A program made the position numbers and the translations under genes. The notes beneath the pieces were generated by a model. The model made no database searches and had not been told where the DNA came from. It saw nothing but the letters and a program-made list of their open reading frames with translations. Positions 22,972 through 32,700 of a DNA stretch of 64,000 bases are shown in pieces (positions within the stretch are counted from its first letter, which is position 1; each line of letters begins with the position of its first letter). Origin of the DNA: Trebouxia sp. TZW2008 (lineage: Eukaryota > Chlorophyta > Trebouxiophyceae > Trebouxiales > Trebouxiaceae); assembly GCA_002118135.1 (NCBI GenBank), contig BDIU01000343.1, forward strand, positions 1 through 64,000. The letters run 5' to 3'.

Positions 22972-24491
22972 TCATGAACAATTGTCAAGCAGTTGCCTTG
23001 TGAGCTTGTACGCAGCTGTTTCAGCTTGCAAAACTGGGCCCAGAGACAGGGCTTGATGCATCAAAGACGTTTCAGAATCTTTAGGGTCAGCTTGCAAAGT
23101 CTGAAGATCTTTTGCATTGTCAGGACATAGACGTGCAGAGACGCAGGCCATGCGGCAATTGTGACTCAAGTCAGGTACGCGCCACAGACATTGCAAGACA
23201 TCAAGATGCGCCCACCAGCAGAAGCATGTGCTTGCTTGACTGCCTGGACCAAAAAGGACCCTTTCATGAAATGCTTTGCCTGTCTCCCCGACTCAATTAA
23301 TGCACAATGTAGAGTCTCTCCAACTGTGACAGTCTCTCCTCATGACTAAGCAGCGCATCAATCAGAAGACTGACTTGCAAGTCAAAGCCCGCATTCCACA
23401 AATCAAGAAGCATGTAAAGAGCCTACCTTCTGTGACAGTCTGTCCTCATGACGAAGCACCTCATCCACCCAGCCTTGCAGCTCTTGTTTGGCTGCTGAAA
23501 CATCCTGACAATTTGGTGAATGATGAGCATCCTGTGCGTCTAGTGCAAGATGTGCTTTCTGTCCATCTGTTGCAACCTGTGTATCCGATTCATCATGTGC
23601 ATCTCGGTCATGCTGTGTACGCTGTGCATCCAGACCATGATCCGCCTCCTCAGATGATGCTGAATAGTGTTGCCAGCCCTCAGAGGCCTTTGCTGCAGAA
23701 GCGTGACCAACTAGGTGGGCCTGTTGTGACTGAGGGTCTGACTGTGCGTCTGTATGAAGCCTGTTGGTGATGGCAGCGATATCAGCAGCTTGGGGATGCC
23801 CTGCTGTCAGTGAAGGGAAGGGCTGTTGTGGCTGCTGCAAAGGCCCTGGCAGTGCGTCAGCTGTGGCTTGCTGTGACTTAGTCTGCTGCCGTGACTTGAC
23901 TTGCTGCTGTGAATCTTCTGCTTGGAGCGAGGGCATGGAAGAGGGCGTTTGCTCCTCAGATGAGGGCAATTGTGTTTGCGGCTGCACTGCTTCTGATATG
24001 CCCTTCTGCTGATGGGGATGCTGTTCCTGTTGTGCAACTGAAATTTGACTCTGCTGTGGCTGTTGGTGTGAGGCACTGCATTCAAATGTTGGCGGTGTAT
24101 GCTGTTTGCTTGTGATGATGGATGTGTCTTCTCCAGAAGCTGAAGCTGAGTCAGCAGATGCTGAATCAGCAGACTCAGAAGCTGAAGCTGCAGATGAATC
24201 AGCAGATGCTGAAGCAGCAAGTTCAAAACCTGCAGCTGCAGCTGAGGCAGCAGCTGCTGAAGCAGCAGACTCAGAAGCTGAAGATGCAGCTGAGACAGCA
24301 GCTGCTGAATCAGCAGGCTCAGAAGCTGAAGCTGGAGCTGTACAATGTTGACTCCACCATCGCTTGATCACGTCAGTCACAAAAGCATCATCTGGAGAGA
24401 TGTTATGAAGGGCTTCAAAGCTTGCCCGGGACTGTTCAGAAGTCAAGCGCCTGAACAGCACAGCAGGAATTGATGCGGAGCACTCATGCAA
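22972..24491 (-). CDS. Ser/Ala/Gln-rich low-complexity protein, unknown function
   Basis: A first exon at 23,427-24,491 starts MHECSAS and has a short ordered N terminus (FRRLTSEQSRASFEALHNIS) followed by about 90 residues dominated by Ser, Ala, Glu and Asp, then Gln/His-rich sequence, ending in WVDEVLRHEDRLSQK at a GTAGGC donor. Downstream, a degraded copy of the last codons is seen near 23,320-23,345, and a helical segment (ALSLGPVLQAETAAYKL) at 22,975-23,120 is a candidate later exon. I do not recognise the family. The repeat-like GCAGATGCTGAA coding at 24,130-24,340 is open in several frames. It could be joined with the BLOC1S2-like exons. Confidence 0.45.
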
Positions 24492-24650
24492 TGCACAAAT
24501 ACAGCAGACCTTGATGCACTACAGTAACGCAGCAGAACTTGCTACAATGTACAAATGCAGCAGAACTTCATGCAATGCACCAACAGCAGAATCTCATGCC
24601 ATGCACTAACAGCAGTACTCTATGAAATGCAACACAACACTTGCAGACCA
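24492..24650. repeat. Short minisatellite upstream of the Ser/Ala-rich gene
   Basis: About five degenerate 30-35 bp units with the core CAGCAGAACTTCATGCAATGCAC lie just upstream of the ATG at 24,491, in what should be its promoter or 5' UTR. Confidence 0.7.
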
Positions 24651-24739
24651 CAGAGCAGCTCAATGTGGCACAACGCTCAGCAACACATCCCATATGGGGT
24701 TTTCTCACATGCAATGTGTTGCCCAGGCTCGATCAACAG

Positions 24740-26696
24740 CTAGGCTGTGTTATCATACCCATTGTTTGTGAGTGTTGCATGGATCTTGTCCAGGGTTGTC
24801 TTGGCATCAAATTCACAGTGGCCTTGAAGCGCTAGTATGTTTGGCCCAAAAGACCAAGCCTCAAAAGGGGCAGTTGGAGACGTTGCCAGCAGGACTGCTC
24901 CTTTTGGCAAGGCAAGGATCTGCAAATCAATCAAAAGCTTTTTCAGAGAAAGAGGAAGGGTAAAAAGGTATTGATAACAGGGGTTGGAGTGGATGAAATA
25001 TTTTACCATTTATGAGTTTGTTATTATTTTGTCTGTTATTTCCCTTATTTGGCGCATGTCTTCTAGCAAAGGCATGCAATAGAGCATTCAGAGATTCGCT
25101 TAATGTGCCAAAAAGAGCAGTCATGCTAGCAACATTCTGCATTGTCAATCAATATACATTTACTGTCATGGGGACCCAGCAGGGGGTCATACAGACAATG
25201 TCAGTCAATACTAATTTAATGCATGTGACAGCCAAGCTTGCTGTGCCCATGCCCTAAAACAATTGTGAAGGACAGACAGACAGTCAGATCATCATGTGAC
25301 TCTGTCTGCCGTTGACAACGGAGGACGTCGCCAGCATGACTGCTCCGTTTGGCACAGTAGTTATCTGCAAGTAAAAAGCAGAGCTAGTGCACACTGCATG
25401 ATGCTCATCATCTCACAGGAGTCGTACGCAATTTGTGTGTGCATCTGAGAGGCAGAAATGGACCTGTTGCCAGCAGACTTGTCCCCTGTGCAAAGCAAGT
25501 ATTGGCAAGGGAGAGGAGATCTTTTGCACAGACGGCAAACAACTGGTGCAGACTGACATTCAAGTAATGGCAAGTCATGATGTCCCTGATGTCAAATTGA
25601 CTAGTTGACTAAGTTGCAAACAGTACTGCTCCCATTGGACAGCAAGCATTTGCAGGGTCTCAAAGGCAAGTTTGTCAGAGACAACAGGAGACACCGATTG
25701 CGTGCTGATGCAGTGCGACACAGAAATCACAGGCAAGTCATGAATTGACACAACTACCTGCTCCCCGTGGCTCTGAATGATCTTGATGGTCTGGGCAACT
25801 TTGTGCTGTGCCGCTGTCTCTCGGAAGAACGGCTGGCTCACCAGAGCCGCTGTTGCGGTCATAGTCTCCACTGCAAGTCACCCACAGCTTTGAGCATCAC
25901 AAACAGCGCCAGCATACAGGCTGCACGCATGTACGGTCCTTACTTACAGGTACAGTCTGGACAGATCTAGCAGGTCTGTTTTTGACCATCACCTGTCAAC
26001 ACAAACTCCCCAGAGGGGTTCTTGCCAACCTCTCCACCAAGTGCTTTGGCCAACAGCTGCAAGCGGCAAAGAGGATTGCAGGGGCTTAGACTGTTTACTG
26101 CAGCAACTGTATGCACAAAGCACAGGTTCCCAAATGTCTTGTATGGTCTTATGCTTGATGAAATTTGATGGATCCACACACTTGTTTTACAGTTTCACTG
26201 TGCTGTAGGAATGCAGGTCAGGCTTGACATGGTATGCTACAGCTTACCTGACAGCCAAAACAGCTGGCAAATAGTTTGCAAGGCGTGTGTTGCTTTGCAA
26301 ACGCTTGCAGCCAAGCTTCTTCCTGCTGAATCCACGTCTCGGGGTCATTGGCTGAGCAGTGACTGCCAGAAACAAATACGCCGGTGTACTGATCAATTGC
26401 ATCTAGGTCAGGCAGCTCGTTCCGGTAACACTGCAGCGCAGCAATGAGAGATGAGCAAACACGGGATCAAGATATACAGTTTGCAACAAACCGCGCGCAC
26501 CCCGTACACGTCCCATGTGGCTCCCTCAGGCGCAAGTCGCTCCATGGATACCTGCAGGGAAAAGCCTTGTCACCCGTCTCGACGGTCACCGACAGGCATT
26601 TGCTGGCGCATGACAGTGATTGCGTCGAAACCGCACCTCCTCGTGTCCGCGCCATTTCTCCAGGTCTATGTTATCCAACACTGCGTATTTCGGCAT
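24740..26696 (-). CDS. Class I glutamine amidotransferase, gamma-glutamyl peptidase-like
   Basis: GATase1-fold hydrolase resembling plant gamma-glutamyl peptidases (cytosolic, glutathione-conjugate processing). Exons: 26,637-26,696, 26,501-26,551, 26,248-26,430, 25,993-26,056, 25,758-25,870 and 24,740-24,919, about 215 residues against about 250 in plants. Start MPKYAVLDNIDLEKW, then WDVYG, VSGSHCSANDP, the nucleophile elbow FASCFGCQ, LLAKALGGEVGKNPSG and the C-terminal LALQGHCEFD. The nucleophile Cys and the downstream His/Glu are present, but the usual CFGHQ reads CFGCQ and GHPE reads GHCE. Both substitutions leave the triad residues. Introns before the last exon contain several decayed copies of that exon. 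It is divergent from the LRR gene, 249 bp away. Confidence 0.75.
25100..25665 (-). repeat. Upstream echo array of the last GATase exon
   Basis: On the minus strand, decayed copies of the exon start (TTGCAG then ATCCTTGCCTTGCC…GGAGCAGTCCTGCTGGCAACGTC) lie at about 25,620-25,660, 25,460-25,515, 25,325-25,372 and 25,100-25,145. The real exon at 24,740-24,919 is the last in the sense direction. Copies keep GGAGCAGT-C/ACTGCTC cores and some acceptors but no long frame. Confidence 0.8.
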
Positions 26697-26945
26697 GTGT
26701 GATGCAGTGTAAAGCTGCGGGTGACCGCTGACCTCGATGGGCAGATACCGGATCCTTCAAGTCGCTCCGTCGGCTAAGCTTTAATTTGATTCAATCAACA
26801 ACTGTGCAGGTCTCGCGAAGCTTGCGCAAGGCGCATAATGCGACGCATTTGCAGCGAACTGCAGAGCATGCGAAGAAGACTTTCTGCAACTCGCAGCACA
26901 GCATGCAAAGCGAAAAGGCGCAGCATGCGATCGCATTGAGAAGAC
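26697..26945. promoter_or_regulatory. Shared divergent promoter region, GATase / LRR protein
   Basis: The 249 bp between two divergent start codons must hold both promoters and 5' UTRs. No TATA-like box is obvious. Placement is inferred from gene orientation only. Confidence 0.4.
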
Positions 26946-27518
26946 ATGCCTGGCACACACTTGTCAAAGATTGCTTTGCGCCACAGTTCTTCACTTCCGA
27001 AAAGCGCTTCTGTTACTGCTACCTCATTAGGCCAGGCGTCAAGGCGGTGTGACAGTGTGAGCACTCTAGACTTGCAGCAGTCGCCAGACTTGTTGTGTGT
27101 CAATTTGTTGTGCGAGAAAGTTGGGGATCCTTGCATCTGTCGTCTGAGCAGAGTACTGGAAAAGTTGAGCTGTCTGACACAGCTCAACCTGTCGAGTAAT
27201 CAGTTGATCAGCCTGCCTGACAGCGTCGGTCAGCTGACACACTTACGGAGGCTGGATCTTAGTCACAACAATCTGCAGACTTTGCCGGTCACAATGCAAC
27301 AGCTCACACAGCTCAAGGTACAGTCAGTTTGCAACGTCGTGCCAAAGCAGTTTGCTTCAAAAGGGACCTTCTCTGCTTTTCAGGTGCTGGATCTGACGGG
27401 CAACAGAAGCTTGAAAGCCCTGCCCGAGTTGCATGCACTGCAACATTTGGAGGAGGTGCGCATTGATGACGACCTTGTGAACTTGCTTCCAACAAAGTTC
27501 AAGCCAAATGCCCAGTGA
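26946..27518 (+). CDS. Small leucine-rich-repeat protein
   Basis: Exons 26,946-27,317 and 27,384-27,518, about 168 residues. After a basic, Ser-rich N terminus that could be an organellar presequence, there are about four LRRs of the LxxLxLxxNxLxxLP type (LTQLNLSSNQLISLP, LRRLDLSHNNLQTLP, LKVLDLTGNRSLKALP, then a degenerate last one). The intron is 66 bp, a multiple of three without stops, so unspliced mRNA would also be translated through; only the spliced form restores correct LRR spacing. Specific function not recognised. Divergent from the amidotransferase gene. Confidence 0.7.
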   Translation: MPGTHLSKIALRHSSSLPKSASVTATSLGQASRRCDSVSTLDLQQSPDLLCVNLLCEKVGDPCICRLSRVLEKLSCLTQLNLSSNQLISLPDSVGQLTHLRRLDLSHNNLQTLPVTMQQLTQLKVQSVCNVVPKQFASKGTFSAFQVLDLTGNRSLKALPELHALQHLEEVRIDDDLVNLLPTKFKPNAQ

Positions 27519-29739
27519 AAGCAGAATTTGAGGCCTCATCTGGACATGTGGGCGCCTGGAGCTGTTGTGCACAAGGTACAGATGAGTCTGAAGGTGTTCA
27601 CTTACAATCTGCAGCATCAGCTGCTCGGCATGTGGGACTCTGATTTGCCCAGTTGCAACTCACATTCTCTATCGCCCACCATTGAAGGACACGGGTGTGT
27701 AGACCATGTCCGCTCAAGGTGGGTAAATCTTAGGCGCTGATGCTAGACTCACCACAACGCCAGTGAATTTGACATTCTTGACCATTCTTGTTAGCAGCAA
27801 TTCAGGCTTGAGTCCAACAAGAGTGCTGAAGGTGGTGAATTTCAACAGTGTTGAGGCAAGTTCAGCACCAGATACTCACCCACTCCAACGGGTAGTGTTG
27901 CGGACAGTGACAACGACATGTGCAGCTGGACTATTTTTTATTAAAGCTGTTGAACAGCAGACCCTTGCATGAGTGCTGCTGCACATCAGAATGGAGATTT
28001 TGCTTGAACAACACTTAGCTGTCCTCTCAAGCCTACATAGCGTAGGACCTCCGGGTGTTGCCTCAAGCAACATGTTCGATGTGCTATGAAGCAGGACTCC
28101 TGCACTGACTGCCATTCAGCAGCTTAGTTGAAGAAGGACCAGCTTATTCAGTTGCTCAATCACTGTGTCTAAGCTTGTATACTAAAGCAAAACAAGGGTC
28201 AGGCAGTCAAGGGTTGTGTTGTACAAGTGAGCTTGCTGGCTACATTCGTCAGCGTTTTTGCTGCCTGTCTTCTGTTTGACTTCAGTCTTAGCCTTGATTT
28301 CAGCAATGGCTGCAATGAGCTCTGTGAACAATATGATTGGTGCTTGGTGTCAGACTTGCAAAACAAGCTGCGTGTCATTGGTTCTCAAATGACTGATCCC
28401 TTGGCAGTGCGGCTTGTTCTGTACCTCACATTCCTTTTGCTCTTCAAGCTATTCTACTGTTCGTTATTAAGCATTCTGTCGCTCACATTCCTAACTGCTA
28501 CAACCATATGTTGCAAGACCTCGGCAATTTTTGGAATCTTGCCATTCAGTGCAGTTTTGAGATTGTGCTTCCAGGTCAACCTTTACTCAGCCTTTCATGT
28601 TGTATCTGTGTGTATCTTTTCTTTGCATCTGCTGCTGTGATGGCAAGCACTCCTTGCTTGTGGCTGCTGCTGCCCATTGTTGCTCTGAAGGTAGATGAGA
28701 TATGTCTCAAGCTGCATTGCTTGCTGCTTTTTGATTTGCATGAAGTCAAATGCAAGCTGGTCATCCCTGGTGCATGTGGAACGCTGACGCAAATTGTGGC
28801 ACAACAGCAGGCAAATGCTGTCACACACAATGGCTATGCTCAGTTGTTTGAAAGCATAGAGGGACAGTAGTGTGATGTCGACCACCCCTGTTTCTCAATC
28901 ACTGAAGTGCATGCACCAGGTTTCGAAAACTTTGAGTACAACTGTTCACACGCAAGGAGCAAGTGCTTAATAAAAGCATGATATCATAAGCAGAAGCACC
29001 AAGAATCTCGAATGGTCAATAGCCAGTCCTGCAAATGAATGTCTTGCTGATTTGCAGGTGCATGTTTGGTTGTGTGGTGTCACATCCGTTCAGATAGCCG
29101 TGAGCGCGTAAGCTCCATGACCGCAGTGGCAACAGCAAGTCATTCAGTAAGCACCAGAAGGCATCTGGTTGATCAGCTCGGTGTCAACGCATGAGCACAG
29201 TATATTGGCTGCACAATGCTGGACTGGACTTTCGATGGCCTCATGGCAGCTCCTCAGGCAGTCAAGGCAATCAAATCCAGGACAGACAGCAAAACCACTG
29301 GTCATCATATTGACCACTTGAGTAGGTCAAGAATGGCAGAATTTTTATTGAAGTGATGCAATTGTGCCTCATCACTTTTCAACAGTTCTTGACGCGTTGG
29401 AAAATAAGCGCAAATTAGTTTTAAGCAAAATGATCTACCAGGTGAAGTTGCCTGAGTTTGATTCCAAACTTGCATGACAACAAGCAAAAGACTAGCTGAC
29501 TGACGAAGAGCAAGACAAAGCAGGATTCTACATGCTACAGCAAGGCAACATGCCTGATTGCATGTGCCACATAATAGCAATGACACTGTTTTCATGACGT
29601 TCAGGCAACCTATGAATGCACTAAGCATGCAGATTTTTGTAGAGTCACCTGGACCACGAGATGATGTGCTCATTGCGTCCATCAACGCAGGGACAAACCC
29701 AAGGCGTTGTGCTCCATCGCGACGCCTGCTGTGGTCAAA
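27519..29739. other. Unassigned 2.2-kb region, possible minus-strand gene
   Basis: No recognisable protein. On the minus strand several short lysine- and glutamine-rich, helix-like segments could be exons: MGSSSHKQGVLAITAADAKK (from about 28,683), KIPKIAEVLQHMVVAVRNVS (about 28,540-28,480) and ELIAAIAEIKAKTEVKQKTG (about 28,325-28,265). The plus-strand frames are hydrophobic, as expected for the reverse of such sequence. The stretch 28,900-29,739 shows nothing convincing beyond the upstream region of the aldo/keto reductase. Confidence 0.3.
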
Positions 29740-32700
29740 ATGAGCATGACAACAAGATCACCAACTGCACATGCTACGCCGGCCGCAATGCAAGCTGTAC
29801 AGTTGGCCGGCAGACACGCAACTCGCATGCCGCCCCTGCATGGCAGGTCGGCTTCACGTTCCAGAAAGGGCAAGACGCTGCCAATCAGGGCTGTCGCTGA
29901 AGTTGCTGAGGTGGAGGCACCTCCGATGGCAGCGGCCGGACGTGTCAAACTCGGCAGCAGTGACCTGCAAGTGTCAGGTGTAGACCTGTTTCTGATCGCT
30001 CGGCTCCTGCTTTAACGTTCTTGGGCAAGCTTTGTGTTTTGCAGCGTGCTGTCTCGGCACAATGACTTGGGGTCAACAGAACACAGAAAAGGAGGCACAC
30101 CATCAGCTGAGCTATGCCACTGACCTTGGCATAAACTTCATCGACACAGCTGAAATGTACGACAGTAGTAGATGCACGTGATGCTAGCAGCTATACATGC
30201 TGCTGCTTTCAACAAGCATGCCATATTTGATCTGCACTCGGTACTGCAGGTACCCAGTTCCACCAAAAGCTGAGACAAAAGGCTTCACCGACAACTACAT
30301 CGGCACTTGGCTGAAAAAGCAAAAGCGCGAGGACATAGTGCTAGCATCAAAGGTGCGACCTGAATTGCTGATCAGTGTACAACTGCCGATATGGGCTGCT
30401 GATGCATGCATGGCAAGTTATCGATCATCTCTGCATAGCTTGTATCTGTGCGTCAGGCGTTTTGCTGTGCCATCACATGGTAATCGGCAAAACTGTTTCT
30501 TGTCTTATGCCGTGGAGGATCAGATCAGCAGAGCTAGCGCACTTGCATTTCTTGTCAGCCATGATCCTAAAGCAGCCAATTTTTCGACACTCATTCATTC
30601 AATTCATTTTCATCAAAACGCATGCTAGACAGCCTTAGCAGACCCAGCTACTGAAGCAATCAACCATCTTTAGATACTTTGGTCCTGTGATGACCTACAC
30701 CATTTGTACTGAATGTCTAAAGCACATGGTTTCTGTGGGAACAAAATACACAAAGGGCTCTTTTGTTCTAGGTGGCTGGCTACAGTGACAAAGTGTGGCT
30801 GAGGGGAAAGGAGACAAGAGTGAATCCTGAGCAAATAGAGCAGAGTGTGAATGACAGCTTGCAGCGACTGCAAACGGACCACCTAGATCTGCTGCAAATT
30901 CACTGGCCAGACAGGTGATTTATTGGTGTCATAACTGCGTTGACCACCTAAACTTATGGCGTTACATCCAACACGCTTGCTCAGAAGTTCCACTGCAGTC
31001 CGAATGAAGTAACTGGTCCTTGATTGCATTGTTGCACATCAAGAATGTCCTGACATCAGATGGTTTTATAGCAAAACTTACTGAACCTGCCTCCCCTTCC
31101 CTCCCCTCCTGCTCATTCATGAACCATGCCGGCTTGGCAGGCTTTGCAACTCAAGGCGAGGTAATTGCAGAGACGATCAACTGCCTCCATGCAAGTCTGT
31201 TAGAAGCTTTTGTAAATCAAAACAAGACATTTGATGTCCTCTGTTTGTTGATGTTTTGAGTACTGCTAGGCGTGTTCAATCTGACATCCACAAATGCATT
31301 TGTCTCAAATTCTCAAGCGATTGTTTCTTAGAAAGTTATCCAAAGTGACGCGACATCCAAGCAGAACATACCTTACAGCATGTCACAATGACGAGCTTTT
31401 GTTTGTGACGTGGACTGAAAGCAATCCTGAGTGTCAGCTGCTGGGCTGAGCAGGGTTAAACCTGACTGCAGGTATTGGCCTCTTTTTGGATCAGGCATAT
31501 ACGGTCCTATGCCTCAGCTGCTTTGTTTTGACCCCAAATTGATCTTGATTCAAGCTGATGTAGCTGACTGAACTCAAATGCAGGTGGCTGCCTCTTTTTG
31601 GGTCCGGCATATATGACCCCCAGAAGGAGCGTGAAGGGGATGTGTCATATGAGGAGCAGTTGAAGGGACTTGAGAAGGTCATCAAGGCTGGCAAGGTGAG
31701 AGAACTTCCATCCGCGCAAAGTCTATGGTGCATGAGCAAAATTTCACGCACAAGTAAACATGCTTCTGAGTGAGATGGACATGTCTGACCCCCCAAAGGA
31801 GCGTGAGAGTGATGTGTCGTATGAGGAGCAGCTCAGGGGACTTGAAAAGGTCACCAAGGATGGCAAGGTCAGCTTTGATGCATGCAGATAAATGTCTGCA
31901 TGAGCATACTTTGTGCATCAGCATACCTGCCTGTGGTTGGCTTTAGCATACATGACCTACAGAAGGAGCACAAAGTGGACAAGTCGTATGAGGAGCAGCT
32001 GAGAGGGCTTGAAAAGGTCGTCAAGGCTGGCAAGGTGACACAGCTCTGTTTTGTAAAACATGACTCATATAATTTCTTGAACACAGCAGGAAAAGTGACG
32101 TTCAACGGCTTTCGGGTAGAGATGTGATTACTGGTCAGTTCTTTCTGTAATCAGCAAGGTGAGTCCTTTTGTTGCACAAATTGATGGGTCTGCACAGCCG
32201 GACTCTACACATCAGAACATGCATGCGTGAGCAGACATGTGATGACATATCTGAACATTGTATCGGCATGCGAGCAGCTTCTGCATTGTGAGGGATGTAC
32301 AATAGCAAGCTTGCAAACTCTGCAGACCATTCCGCATCATTGCCAGGCCCATTTACATTGCCAGTCCCAAGCCTGCTTGTGTCAGAGCATGCTTGAAAAG
32401 GTGTCTTGGCCTGCGCCTTGCACATCAGCCCAATGCCTTGAGTGCAGGATCTACACTCGAATTGGAATAACGTGTCAGTTTGCCTGCAAAGGGCAAGAGC
32501 ATTAACCTAGCGTCATATAAGCAACGTAAACTCAGGTCGTGTAAACAGAGTCATTTACAGTGAACATTGAAAGGATGCCTGCAGGTGTGTCACATGGGCA
32601 TTGCCAATGAGATAAGCTATGGCGTTATGCCCTTCTTTCAGGCTGGCAAGCAATCCGACTGCCCTGCACATCAAGCCACACTCATGTTTATACAGTCTTT

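Noticed and set aside
24106..24367. Plus-strand Ala/Glu/Asp- and Leu/Gln-rich coiled-coil-like frames
   Set aside because: They are reverse-frame shadows of a repetitive coding stretch in the minus-strand Ser/Ala-rich gene.
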